The notes: generated by a model from the sequence alone, not told the origin. 64,000 bases of DNA from an uncultured Desulfovibrionaceae bacterium (GCA_944325195.1 CALUZB010000002.1:1-64000), one strand, 5' to 3'. Numbered from the stretch's first letter, positions 1 to 7,655 are shown. A program made the numbers and translations.

Positions 1-2
1 CC

Positions 3-173
3 ACGCATGAGGCTATGGACGGCAAAACCTTCCCTCTTGACAAGGGACTGTATGATTCGGCTGTTAACCGTTATGTGCTGCCTGCCGAACTGCCGAATTG
101 CCGCTGTATTTACCGGCGCGTGCTGCCTCCCGTCGGGCACGGGAAAATCAGACCGGACGGGAACGCCCCTTGA
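3..173 (+). CDS. Phage head morphogenesis protein, MuF-like, C-terminal end only
   Basis: The first open frame in the window enters at the left edge and ends at the TGA at 171-173, giving the last 56 residues of a protein. It reads HEAMDGKTF near the start and ends with an LPNCRC motif and a short polar tail. The pairing of a H-x-x-MDG motif with a downstream P-N-C-R-C motif is the signature of the C-terminus of phage Mu gpF-like minor head proteins, which sit at the portal and act in head assembly and DNA ejection. The 5' part lies outside the window, so length and any fused toxin domain cannot be judged. A prohead-protease-like gene 3 kb downstream supports a phage head module. Confidence 0.72.
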   Translation, partial: THEAMDGKTFPLDKGLYDSAVNRYVLPAELPNCRCIYRRVLPPVGHGKIRPDGNAP

Positions 174-272
174 GCCCGAAGCGCGGCCGCGCGGGCGGCG
201 CGTTTTGCCCGACGCGCGAAACATTTGCCTTTCGGGCATGAAAAAAGCGGCTTAGTGCTGCCGCCCGACAAT

Positions 273-881
273 CTAACTCCACTCCATTGGCTTAAATATA
301 TTTGTTCCATCCGGAAGTGTGAGTGTGTCCGGCAGTTGATTGTTTTGCAGGTGACGCAATTTTATCTTAGCGGAGGAATGACAATGATTTCTAAGGTCAA
401 TAGGAGACCTGTTCATTGGCGTAATTACCTTGATGTGTTTGTGAGGGGCTAAATCCTTTAGAGCTTTTACTCCCGCTATCATGTCGCTGTCCCCGCTGAA
501 CAGCAAAATTTTATCAAAAGTATTCCTACCGGCTTCCAGGAGCATCTTGACCGCGATATTAACGTCAGTCTCTTTTTCTTCATAGGTTTTATACTGCTTG
601 TGGCAAAGGCGACATTCGCGGGAAACTTCCTTGAATTTCCCATAAATGACTTTTACACCATACAGTTCTTGCGCCCTGATAAAAAATTTATGTCGACTGG
701 CCTTTGCAGCGTCCCAAGGGATAACCGCCGTGAAGTAAAACACATCTACAAGCTGTTCTTTGCTTGGAGCTATAAAAGCCTCAGCAAGCGAGAAATAGTT
801 AAGCCATTTCAGCTTAGGACAAACTTCACGCACAGAATGATAGAGATTAAAGCCATCAATAAAAGCAGCTATACGAATCAA
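273..881 (-). CDS. NYN domain (PIN-like) putative ribonuclease
   Basis: This 202-residue protein has the NYN/LabA-type PIN-like fold motifs. An N-terminal FIDGFNLYH supplies the first acidic residue. A central EKETDVNIAVKML supplies a further acidic residue on the substrate face. LFSGDSDM follows as the next conserved acidic motif. A C-x2-C pair (CRLC) lies just before the central motif. NYN proteins are metal-dependent RNases or RNA-binding proteins of varied roles. I chose the TTG at 881 because a GGAG lies six bases upstream of it; a second TTG at 893 lacks this spacing. A terminator hairpin lies immediately upstream. The gene is opposite in direction to the flanking phage head genes, which suggests a cargo gene with its own expression. 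Family assignment is firm; substrate is unknown. Confidence 0.82.
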   Translation of the reverse strand: MIRIAAFIDGFNLYHSVREVCPKLKWLNYFSLAEAFIAPSKEQLVDVFYFTAVIPWDAAKASRHKFFIRAQELYGVKVIYGKFKEVSRECRLCHKQYKTYEEKETDVNIAVKMLLEAGRNTFDKILLFSGDSDMIAGVKALKDLAPHKHIKVITPMNRSPIDLRNHCHSSAKIKLRHLQNNQLPDTLTLPDGTNIFKPMEWS

Positions 882-895
882 TATGTTCTCCAAAT

Positions 896-925
896 AAAAA
901 AACCCGGCTCCGCAGGGAAACCGGG
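896..925 (-). terminator. Intrinsic terminator, leftward
   Basis: On the minus strand a CCCGG arm and a CCGGG arm enclose a 13-base loop, and a run of seven T follows directly. This is a standard rho-independent terminator shape. It lies just upstream of the start of the NYN gene, so it would stop leftward transcripts coming from further right. Confidence 0.65.
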
Positions 926-1202
926 GCTCTTACGACGCCAGTCAGTAAGAGGGGGTTGGTCTACAACTAACCATATTAATTCAATATGTCAATGGGGCTA
1001 TAAGAAAAATTTGGCCAGTTCCGGCAACTGACAAAAATTACAATTTTTGACATCCTCCCCCGCCTGAAGTCGAAGAGGGCGTCAAGAGCAAACTGCTATT
1101 TTAGCACTTTGCCCCCCTCAAACGTCTTCCGCCTTCTAAAATATATGCTATGATTAATTCGAATTTTAAAGAAAGGGCGTAAAACGCTGATATCAGGGAG
1201 AA
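926..1202. other. Non-coding stretch between NYN gene and small membrane protein
   Basis: No credible gene is visible here. A perfect 8-base inverted repeat (CAAAAATT/AATTTTTG) lies near 1034-1051. It is followed by TGACATCCTCCCCCGCCT, whose complement ends in GGGGGAGGATGTCA. That string resembles the ends of IS200/IS605-family elements and may be a remnant. The stretch around 1140-1165 is AT-rich. Confidence 0.45.
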
Positions 1203-1436
1203 TCAGTCGGCGGAATTACCGAGGTGAAGCGAAAGATTAAGCGGGTATTTCCCGGTCAGGCTGAAGACCAGACGAGAGGACAGGTAGATGATGCCGAAAC
1301 CGACAATTGCCAGGGGCAACGCCGCCGCCAACGCGACACAGGCCGGAATGCACAGGCATTCTTTAAACGCGGATTTGAGCCCGCGCGGTTTGAAGTTGTC
1401 CGTTGCGACATCAGACAGTCGGGTGATTTTAGCCAT
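1203..1436 (-). CDS. Small single-pass membrane protein, unknown function
   Basis: This 77-residue protein starts at an ATG with an AGAGGAG ribosome site about seven bases upstream. Residues 1-25 are polar and basic (MAKITRLSDVATDNFKPRG). Residues about 28-55 form one long hydrophobic span rich in Ala, Leu, Ile and Val, probably a single membrane helix or a short hairpin. A short polar tail follows. I do not recognise a family. It lies in the group of small opposite-strand genes within the phage head module. The strong ribosome site is the main reason to call it real. Confidence 0.5.
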   Translation of the reverse strand: MAKITRLSDVATDNFKPRGLKSAFKECLCIPACVALAAALPLAIVGFGIIYLSSRLVFSLTGKYPLNLSLHLGNSAD

Positions 1437-1468
1437 TGCCGGGCTCCTCTGAGCGACAAGGGACTTTT

Positions 1469-2053
1469 TTATTTTTGTCCACGTCTTGTTTTTATTCTCC
1501 CCGGAAGGGTGAACAGGTAAATGTATAACATTTCGGCGAAGTCAATAATATCTTCAGCGTCCTGCTTTGTATGCGGCGTTCCGTCGTGCGCGGCGTTGTT
1601 GCCGATGGTGCGTATTTCATGCGCCCAGTCCGCCAAATCCGGGGTGATGATATGACGCGCGGCCAAATCGTTGATTTTTTCTTTAAGGTTATTCCCTTTT
1701 GCCTCAAGCGATTTAACGGCGGCTTCAAGCGAGGCTCTGGCCATGATGGACGCGGCTTTGTAGTTGCCGGTGCGCAGACAGGACGCCGCCTCTTCAAAGT
1801 CATGCGCGGCTTGTTCAGGAGTGAACTCAGGCGCGCGTTCAATATCAGGCGCGGGGTAACATGTATTAAACGCTTTAAACGGGAAATTGCCGTTGTGATT
1901 AATGACATGACCTTCCAGGTAAATTCCCCTTTTGCAATTGGCGCATATCCACGCGCTGACGTAGGGGTGAAATCCGGTCTGAGCGAGAAGATAAAACGTT
2001 ATTTCGCGACTATGACAGTGCGGACATTCAGGGAGGACAGTTATGGCAACCAT
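1469..2053 (-). CDS. Zinc-ribbon DUF4145-type protein
   Basis: The likely protein is 194 residues from the ATG at 2053. An open frame continues upstream to 2293, but that extension is Cys/Ser-rich, unlike the rest, and lies over a rightward gene. The N-terminus carries a zinc-ribbon pair, CPHC and CANC, spaced about 25 residues apart. The second half is helical and contains the DUF4145 signature: a stretch like ASCLRTGNYKAASIMARAS, then IRTIGNNAAHDG and an E-D-A-x-D-I-x-D-F-A segment. DUF4145 domains occur alone or attached to restriction and other defence-related enzymes; their activity is not settled. The gene starts head-to-head with the rightward small gene at 2043 and overlaps it by 11 bases. 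Only a weak ribosome site is visible. Confidence 0.68.
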   Translation of the reverse strand: MVAITVLPECPHCHSREITFYLLAQTGFHPYVSAWICANCKRGIYLEGHVINHNGNFPFKAFNTCYPAPDIERAPEFTPEQAAHDFEEAASCLRTGNYKAASIMARASLEAAVKSLEAKGNNLKEKINDLAARHIITPDLADWAHEIRTIGNNAAHDGTPHTKQDAEDIIDFAEMLYIYLFTLPGRIKTRRGQK

Positions 2054-2261
2054 TAAAGAAGCAACCTTAATCGAAAGAGAAGCCGAACGGCAGATACAAA
2101 TTTTAATTTCCGACAAACAACCGGCGCAGGAATTGTTTGAAGCGTATATCCAAGCGCAGGACAAAGAAGCGTTCGCCGCCGGATTGATTGGAAATCTTAT
2201 CTTGCGGCACAAACAATGGCAAGCTGAAAAAAGACGGGCAAAATGCCAAGCGCGCATGTGA
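2043..2261 (+). CDS. Small helical protein, unknown function
   Basis: This 72-residue protein starts at an ATG preceded by GGGAGGA at good spacing. It is highly charged and probably all helical, with an N-terminal TIKEATLIEREAERQIQIL segment and a basic C-terminus (EKRRAKCQAR). No family is recognised. It lies opposite and head-to-head with the DUF4145 gene and precedes another small rightward gene by 17 bases, so the two may be cotranscribed. Confidence 0.5.
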   Translation: MATIKEATLIEREAERQIQILISDKQPAQELFEAYIQAQDKEAFAAGLIGNLILRHKQWQAEKRRAKCQARM

Positions 2262-2278
2262 GCAACAAAGGAGACGTC

Positions 2279-2473
2279 ATGGAAGTTGAACAAATCAGAT
2301 TATTTGTTGAATTGGTTATGCGTCAATTAAAAGGCTTCGTGCCCAAGGGGGGATATGTTCACTTCAATCTTAATACATATATTAGTGACCCTCAGCGTGT
2401 AGAGTTTGACGTTATTCAAAGCTTTGATGAGGAAGATCAACTACCACCTCAAATTGAACTCTTGAAACTGTAG
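2279..2473 (+). CDS. Small acidic protein, unknown function
   Basis: I place the start at the ATG at 2279, which follows AAAGGAG at good spacing, giving 64 residues. An in-frame ATG at 2243 lies inside the upstream gene and has no ribosome site. The protein has an N-terminal helix (MEVEQIRLFVELVMRQ), then a region of alternating hydrophobic residues (YVHFNLNTYI) and an acidic tail. No family is recognised. Confidence 0.48.
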   Translation: MEVEQIRLFVELVMRQLKGFVPKGGYVHFNLNTYISDPQRVEFDVIQSFDEEDQLPPQIELLKL

Positions 2474-2500
2474 CCGTGAGACGCTGGAATCGGAGCTTTT

Positions 2501-2872
2501 GTGGAAAACATCGAAAAAATATCCGTTACGGCGGCGTTTTTCCTGCCGGGGACGGGACTGATTCTGGACGTGCAGGAACGCGCTGATGATTTTTGGATGT
2601 TTTTAGGCGAGCTGGTGGGCTGGGGACGCTTCGCCCCGCGCACGCGACGCAAGCCGGACTGTATTATGCCAACAGCTTTTGAATTAGTTGAAGTGCGTCC
2701 GGAGTTCTGCCCAGCGCCAAGTCCAGTAGTTTACATACCAAATGCTTTGTGGCGTCGTAAGGAAGTTCTCGAAACCGAGCGATATAATGCTTTTTTTGAG
2801 GCTCTGGCAGATGTGATTGTGCAAGAAACTTCTCAACCCGTGCAAGAGTTTCGTCATGAATGCGCACGGTAA
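2501..2872 (+). CDS. Hypothetical protein, doubtful over its second half
   Basis: A GTG start with GGAG six bases upstream opens a 123-residue frame. The first 54 residues lie in otherwise empty sequence and look protein-like (a TAAFFLPGTGLILDVQERAD segment). The remainder runs opposite to the well-supported leftward gene that ends at 2664. Either the gene is real and the two converge with a 209-base overlap, or an older gene lost its own 3' end when the neighbour came in. No family is recognised. Confidence 0.28.
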   Translation: MENIEKISVTAAFFLPGTGLILDVQERADDFWMFLGELVGWGRFAPRTRRKPDCIMPTAFELVEVRPEFCPAPSPVVYIPNALWRRKEVLETERYNAFFEALADVIVQETSQPVQEFRHECAR

Positions 2873-3167
2873 CGCAGTTCAGTATGGCGGAAAGGCCGCC
2901 GTCCTCTTCAAGGAAATCAATGCCTTTGCAGGTTATGCGCATTCCGTCCCGCGAAAACTGGTATCCGCCGGAGCCGTTGGGGATGAGACCGCTGATGATG
3001 AGTTCATGCTCCTCAAGGTAGATAAGGTTGCCGATAACATCAACCCGGTCAATATTTTCACTGAAAGCTTCAAACTCTTTAAACACCGCGATGTCAGTGC
3101 GGGAGACGGGGTAGGATTTTTTCAGGAGACACAAAATAAAGCATTGCAGTTCACGGTTTATTTTCAT
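2664..3167 (-). CDS. Phage-associated protein with probable winged-helix fold
   Basis: This is a 167-residue protein. Residues 1-90 have the layout of a winged-helix domain: a helix (CFILCLLKKSYP), a second helix (IAVFKEFEAF), a strand-rich wing (LIISGLIPNGSGGYQFSRDG) and an ITCKGIDFLEEDGG segment. The C-terminal half is helical, with a short LPEPQKKHYIARFRELP segment that resembles the tails of small phage-encoded proteins of this kind. The role is not known; a DNA-binding or transcription role is inference from the fold only. The gene diverges from the large phage ORF at 3218, with 50 bases between the two starts. Confidence 0.62.
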   Translation of the reverse strand: MKINRELQCFILCLLKKSYPVSRTDIAVFKEFEAFSENIDRVDVIGNLIYLEEHELIISGLIPNGSGGYQFSRDGMRITCKGIDFLEEDGGLSAILNCVTVRIHDETLARVEKFLAQSHLPEPQKKHYIARFRELPYDATKHLVCKLLDLALGRTPDALQLIQKLLA

Positions 3168-3217
3168 GGTTCACTTCCGGCTTTCAAATTATAAAAAGTA
3201 AGGTTGAAAGTAAAGGC

Positions 3218-6200
3218 ATGATCGCCCAGCCCGCCCTATCCATCACCGAAGCGGCCGACGCCATAGTCTGGCGCACTGCCGAGAACGGCAAACATTTTCA
3301 GATTGATACCGAGACCGGCGAGATTGTTAAGGGAAACGTCGGGCAGGAGAACTTACACCGTGAGTTTCGCTCTTTGGAAGCCACAAGGCCGGATACAGAG
3401 CATTATAACGCTTTGCTGCGGGAGCATGGCGGAGACCATTTTGAAGCGGCCAAGGAATTTTTCAGAACAAGGTTACAGGGGACAACTATGAGCGCAACAG
3501 CGGAGCAAGGGCAAGTTGAAGTGCATTTCACCGGAGGGACTTGGAAGGAAATTAAACGCGGGATTAAATCCGACCCGTTAAAGGCGGAAATGGTACCGCA
3601 TATGCCGGATATTATTGCGACAGGTCAATATCGTAAAAGGGAACTGCACAAGAAGCGTGATGACGGCACAGTAGCTTTCCATGAATACCGGAAAACCGTC
3701 CAGACCAGCCAAGGGCCGCGTGAAGTGATTGTGGACGTGGCAGAGAGAGAAGGCGCAGAACCAAAGTTCAGTACTTACAACATGATCCGTGAAGGCGGGC
3801 GCGGTTACGCCGAGCGTATAAGCCACGATGAAAAAGAAAGCAGCGTTACCTTCCCGTCTTCAGGTTCGAGCCTCATCATGCAAGATAACGCCGCTTCATT
3901 TGATAATAATATAGAGCCGTTTTTTGAAGTTGTCAACCTGAGATTCGCGGATGAAGGACAACAAACAGACCGCCCACAGACGGGCGTATCAGACAAAAAC
4001 AACCACGCCATAGCCTTCGACGCGTCGCCGAGCGCGCGGCGGATTGACGAAAACGGCTACCTGCATGTGGGGGCGTCGCACATCACCAAGGCCACGGTCA
4101 ATCCCTACTACGGCCGGGAAATACCCGGCTGGGAAGAAGCCGGGCTTGAGCCGGACAAAGTATATTACGGGTTGCGCGCGCCTGAGGAGTTGGAAAAATC
4201 GCTCTCCACCTGGAGCGGTCTGCCCCTGCACATCGAGCACCACATCGACAGCGCCCGCGAGCCCCAGAAATGGACGCGGGTGGGGGCGGTGGGTACGCAG
4301 ATTGTCTGGAACCCGCCCTATGTGGACGCGCCCCTGGTGGTGTGGGACGCCTCGGCCATCGGCGGCATCGAGGACGGCTCTTATCGCGAGCTTTCCTGCG
4401 CCTACCGCTACGAGCCGGACTTCACGCCGGGCGAATTTGAGGGGCGGCCGTATGACTTTGTGATGCGCGATATCCGGGGCAACCATGTGGCCCTGGTGGA
4501 GGAAGGCCGGGCCGGGCCGGACGTGCTGGTGGCGGACGCCAATATCGTGGCCCTTGACGACCGTTGGATAACGGTTAAGCCCAACGGCCCGAACAATACC
4601 GGCCGTCCCGCGTTGATTGATGAAAACGGGAATGTCAAGGCAGGCATGGGCGGTAAATTTAACGGGCGCAATATCGACGATATCCCGCGCGGTAAGAACC
4701 CGCACCCTCAAACGGAAGAGAAGTATCAGGCCAGACAGAAACGCCTGGAGGGCAAGTCTTCTGAGGCCACCGTCAAGCAGACGTCCGCTCAACCCGCCAA
4801 AAAATTTGAGGGCGTCCCCCGTCCCGTGTCGGAAGTGGAAAAAGATATCAAAAAAACTGAAAAAGAACTGGCTGATCACGAAAGGGATATCAGATTATCG
4901 GAAAGCAATCTCCAAAGATATGAAAGTCAGCTTGGAAATCCGGCGCTATATGGGAACCAGGCACCGTCCATACGGAAGGACGCGGAATTTGAGCGCTCCC
5001 GCCTTGAAAAAAGTTCAAAGAAACGGGACGAGCTGACCGCGAAACTGGAGAAGCTTAATTCTGAACGGGAAGCGGCCAATGCGACAGGTTCCGAAGTGAA
5101 GAATTCCGGGCAAAATCCGGTTAAACCAACCGCCCCGGAATGGTGGACGGATATGAAATCCAATTCCGGAGACGGATACTGGAACGGGAAATTCTACAGC
5201 GGCAACCGGGTTTATGTGGGTGGAAAGGAGCGCAAGCTCTCCGACGCGCAGCGCAAAGAGCTGGAAACATATACGTCGGAACTCAAGAAATACAAAGTGC
5301 AGGCTCAGGCTGCCGAATCGGAAAGACGCAACACCGCCGGGAATACTTATCTCAACGTGCCTTACGAAAATCGGGAGCTTGCGAAAAGCTTAGGCGCGAA
5401 GTGGAACCCGGAGCGCAAGCAGTGGTACATGCCGGAGGGGGTGCAAGTACCGACTGAGCTGAAAAGGTATTCCCGGTCACGGGAATGGCATGCCGCTGCT
5501 GTACGGGAGAAAGCCCGGATTGAGAACATGAAAAAAGAGGCGGCCGAGACGGAAAAAGACCTTGAGGCTCTGCGGCGGCGGGGGCTCGACACTGCAGTCT
5601 CGACACAAAGACTGCAAAGGCTCAGAGGGGAAATTCTGCGGGCTTCCGCCAACCTTGAAAGCTCCCTGACAAAAGCGGGGATGAGCTATGAGGAAGTCGG
5701 AAAAGGGCAAGACAGTTCTTTAGCCAAAGACGGCGAAAGAATTAATCCAATAAAAAAAGGTGGAATTATGGGAAAATTAAAAAAGTGGTTCCGGGGCGCG
5801 CTGGACGACGACCCGGGGGTTGAACAGCGGGAAGTGGATTTGGCGCAGGCGATCATCGACCTGCACCGGCTTGACCCGGTGAGCGGCGAAATTGTGGACG
5901 TCACTGAGGATGAGGACAAAAACGCCGCAATCAGAAAACTCATTGACGAGCTTGCGGGCAAGCTGGGGCCGGAGGATACCAAACGTCTGACCGACGCCCT
6001 GACCGACCTGGCCTACAGCAAGGCCACCGGCGACGAGGAACCGGACGGGAGCGCGTCCCCCGGCCTGGATGCGGATAACGACGAGCAGAAGAATTTCGCC
6101 GAAGGCGTGGAGTACGGCGAGAAGCTGGAGCGCACTCCGGAAGAGCGGGAAAAACTCGACCGGGAGCACGAGAGCGAGGGCATGAAGCGCGCCATGGACG

Positions 6201-6829
6201 CCTGCGGTCTGGATTCGGAAGACCCCAATGAGGCCCGTGCTTTTGCGGAAGGCGTGAAGTACGGCGAGGAAAAGGGCAAGGCCGCCGCGGATAAGCCGGT
6301 GGAAGACGAAGAACCGGCCGCCGCGACCCGTCCGGCCGAGGACCGGGCTTTGCGCCGTGGCGCCCGCTCCGGACGCGGGTTCGGGGCAATGGATGCGGCG
6401 GCTTTGCGCGCGGCCGCCACTGCCGACGCGGTGGAAAATATCCGGGCCGTGACCATTGCCGCTCAGCAGGTGCGGCCGTTAATCGGTGAAGTCAATCCCC
6501 TGGCCTTTGACTCCGCCCGGGAACTTTACCGCTACGCGCTCAAGGAGTTGGGGCGCAACCCGGCCCGCTACGACCCCCGCGCCTGGGGCGCAATGATTGA
6601 GGTTATGGCGCAAGAGCGCGCGAACGCGTCCCTCGGCGGCGCGGGCGGGCAGGTGTATGTGGACAAGACCAACGGTAAAATTCTGGCGGCGGGGCTGAAG
6701 GAGAACAGGAATGAACGGCGCCTTGACGCAGGGGAAAAATTATTCAAAGTGTATTTATATAAAAGAGGGGAGAGCATGGAATTCATCTGGGATATGCGGA
6801 AAGCTGCCACCTCTGAGAGGAGAAAATAA
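3218..6829 (+). CDS. Fused phage protein: nuclease-toxin-like domain, DUF2213 protease-like domain, DUF5710 and scaffold-like tail
   Basis: This 1203-residue frame has several parts. Residues 1-60 resemble the glycine-poor linker near MuF C-termini (HFQIDTETGEIVKG). Residues about 95-200 resemble the phage Barnase/EndoU/ColicinE5/RelE-like nuclease domains found on MuF proteins (MPDIIATGQY, FHEYRKTV). Residues about 260-445 are a DUF2213 domain, related to phage prohead proteases, with HIEHH, YRELSCAYRYE and RGNHVALVEEGRAGPDV. Then comes a long charged coiled coil (about 535-620), a DUF5710 domain near 710-740 (TYLNVPYENRELAKSLGAKW), more coiled coil, and from about 848 an acidic scaffold-like region opening MGKLKKWF. 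DUF2213 proteins usually run straight into such a tail, so the middle looks inserted. The last 17 codons are a BrnT remnant with its own ribosome site. The ribosome site at 3218 is weak. The domain names are from recall. Confidence 0.75.
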   Translation: MIAQPALSITEAADAIVWRTAENGKHFQIDTETGEIVKGNVGQENLHREFRSLEATRPDTEHYNALLREHGGDHFEAAKEFFRTRLQGTTMSATAEQGQVEVHFTGGTWKEIKRGIKSDPLKAEMVPHMPDIIATGQYRKRELHKKRDDGTVAFHEYRKTVQTSQGPREVIVDVAEREGAEPKFSTYNMIREGGRGYAERISHDEKESSVTFPSSGSSLIMQDNAASFDNNIEPFFEVVNLRFADEGQQTDRPQTGVSDKNNHAIAFDASPSARRIDENGYLHVGASHITKATVNPYYGREIPGWEEAGLEPDKVYYGLRAPEELEKSLSTWSGLPLHIEHHIDSAREPQKWTRVGAVGTQIVWNPPYVDAPLVVWDASAIGGIEDGSYRELSCAYRYEPDFTPGEFEGRPYDFVMRDIRGNHVALVEEGRAGPDVLVADANIVALDDRWITVKPNGPNNTGRPALIDENGNVKAGMGGKFNGRNIDDIPRGKNPHPQTEEKYQARQKRLEGKSSEATVKQTSAQPAKKFEGVPRPVSEVEKDIKKTEKELADHERDIRLSESNLQRYESQLGNPALYGNQAPSIRKDAEFERSRLEKSSKKRDELTAKLEKLNSEREAANATGSEVKNSGQNPVKPTAPEWWTDMKSNSGDGYWNGKFYSGNRVYVGGKERKLSDAQRKELETYTSELKKYKVQAQAAESERRNTAGNTYLNVPYENRELAKSLGAKWNPERKQWYMPEGVQVPTELKRYSRSREWHAAAVREKARIENMKKEAAETEKDLEALRRRGLDTAVSTQRLQRLRGEILRASANLESSLTKAGMSYEEVGKGQDSSLAKDGERINPIKKGGIMGKLKKWFRGALDDDPGVEQREVDLAQAIIDLHRLDPVSGEIVDVTEDEDKNAAIRKLIDELAGKLGPEDTKRLTDALTDLAYSKATGDEEPDGSASPGLDADNDEQKNFAEGVEYGEKLERTPEEREKLDREHESEGMKRAMDACGLDSEDPNEARAFAEGVKYGEEKGKAAADKPVEDEEPAAATRPAEDRALRRGARSGRGFGAMDAAALRAAATADAVENIRAVTIAAQQVRPLIGEVNPLAFDSARELYRYALKELGRNPARYDPRAWGAMIEVMAQERANASLGGAGGQVYVDKTNGKILAAGLKENRNERRLDAGEKLFKVYLYKRGESMEFIWDMRKAATSERRK
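6776..6829 (+). pseudogene. brnT toxin remnant, fused in frame to the end of the phage ORF
   Basis: An ATG at 6776 follows GAGGGGAG at good spacing and opens a 17-residue peptide, MEFIWDMRKAATSERRK. The first residues match the typical start of BrnT RNase toxins (MxFxWDxxKA). The end (RKAATSERR) resembles the BrnT C-terminal ARKATxxER segment, so the middle of the gene seems to be deleted. The gene just downstream is a BrnA-type antitoxin, the normal partner in this order. The upstream phage ORF reads through this remnant in the same frame and shares its stop codon. Confidence 0.55.
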
Positions 6830-6831
6830 CC

Positions 6832-7029
6832 ATGCGCGACGAGTACGATTTTTCCGAAGGTATTAAGAATCCGTATGTCAAAAAGGAAAAGACCACAGCG
6901 ACAATCCGGCTGGACAGAGCGACTGCGGCCTGGTTCAAAAAACTGATTGAATAAGTGGATATGCCCTATCAGAACTTGACAAACGCTTATCTGGCCGATT
7001 GCGCGGCCAAACGAAAAAGCCGGTGCTGA
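6832..7029 (+). pseudogene. BrnA-type ribbon-helix-helix antitoxin, interrupted by an in-frame stop
   Basis: An ATG with GAGGAG about nine bases upstream begins a CopG/BrnA-like antitoxin: EYDFSEGIKNPYVKK, then TTATIRLDRATAAWFKKL, which is the ribbon and first helix. A TAA at 6952-6954 ends the frame after 40 residues. Reading past it in the same frame gives VDMPYQNLTNAYLADCA and a basic tail ending at TGA 7027-7029, which is the normal second helix of the family. A single nonsense change therefore separates an otherwise intact gene. The 40-residue product would lack the second helix needed for dimerisation. Confidence 0.68.
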
Positions 7030-7268
7030 CCTGGAGCGACTGATATTTCTTTCAATCCACAATCGCCTATCCGGCGACTGACTCCGCAACCGACGGATAG
7101 GGGGCGTTGCGCCGCTGATTATTGGCCCTGTGTCGGGAGATATCGGCGTGGCTGTGTTCTGCAAAGACCTTTCTTCCGGGGTTGAGCATGTGGGGAAGCA
7201 ACAGCGATCCAGCGGACAAGCAGGACGGCGCCCCATAGAAAATAATTACTTATTCCATAAAAGATTGC
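7030..7268. other. Right edge of the prophage remnant, no intact gene
   Basis: No intact gene is supported. A short rightward frame near 7188-7238 reads MWGSNSDPADKQDGAP and could be a scrap of a phage structural gene, but it is too short to judge. From about 7238 the sequence becomes AT-rich and leads into the promoter of the sugar locus. Confidence 0.4.
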
Positions 7269-7297
7269 TTGCTTGAACTGTTTTTTTACTATATTAT
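7269..7297 (+). promoter_or_regulatory. Probable sigma-70 promoter of the rightward polysaccharide arm
   Basis: A TTGCTT at 7269-7274 and a TATTAT at 7292-7297 are separated by 17 bases. Both are close to the sigma-70 consensus. The next gene starts about 400 bases downstream, so the transcript would have a long leader. Confidence 0.5.
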
Positions 7298-7619
7298 CTA
7301 TTGGTAGATACCGCTTCGGACTCCGGTTAGTGTTGTTTCACACCTCTGATGCCGGCAGTTGTACTTGCTCTTGCAATTAGTGCTTAACCCTCACAGCGTG
7401 CGGCTATTCATCCAGAACTGTTTAAATCAGGAAAGCAATTTTGTCTAAGTGGTTGGTTGTGCAGATTCATCATCAACATCAGAGGGGTGAAGTTTCTCCT
7501 TACTTTGGCAGGGGGGTGACCACCAACAGCATTACCCTCGCGTCCGGAGCTTGTGACGTACTTTTGTCAGCTTCGGTACGTTATTTGCTCTCTCTAGTTT
7601 ATACTTTTGTTGGGACAAT
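7298..7619. other. Long untranslated leader of the polysaccharide arm
   Basis: This stretch has one open frame (7441-7674, 77 codons) with no clear ribosome site and no protein-like pattern, so I treat the region as leader. I searched for a JUMPstart/ops element (GGCGGTAGCGTG) and did not find one. Confidence 0.4.
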
Positions 7620-7655
7620 AAAGCAGGCGTGGCAGAAAATGCCATGCCTGCTTTT
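7620..7655 (+). terminator. Terminator-like hairpin in the leader
   Basis: Arms at 7620-7634 and 7640-7654 pair over 15 bases with one G-T pair and a five-base loop, followed by TGTT. The hairpin stands 56 bases before the PseC-like start. It may end the upstream transcript or act as an attenuator that needs an antiterminator for readthrough. The T run is short, so termination may be partial. Confidence 0.6.

Noticed and set aside
1469-2293. The long N-terminal extension of the DUF4145 frame to 2293
   Set aside because: The extension is Cys/Ser-rich, differs in composition, lies over another gene and the DUF4145 family begins near residue 81 of it.
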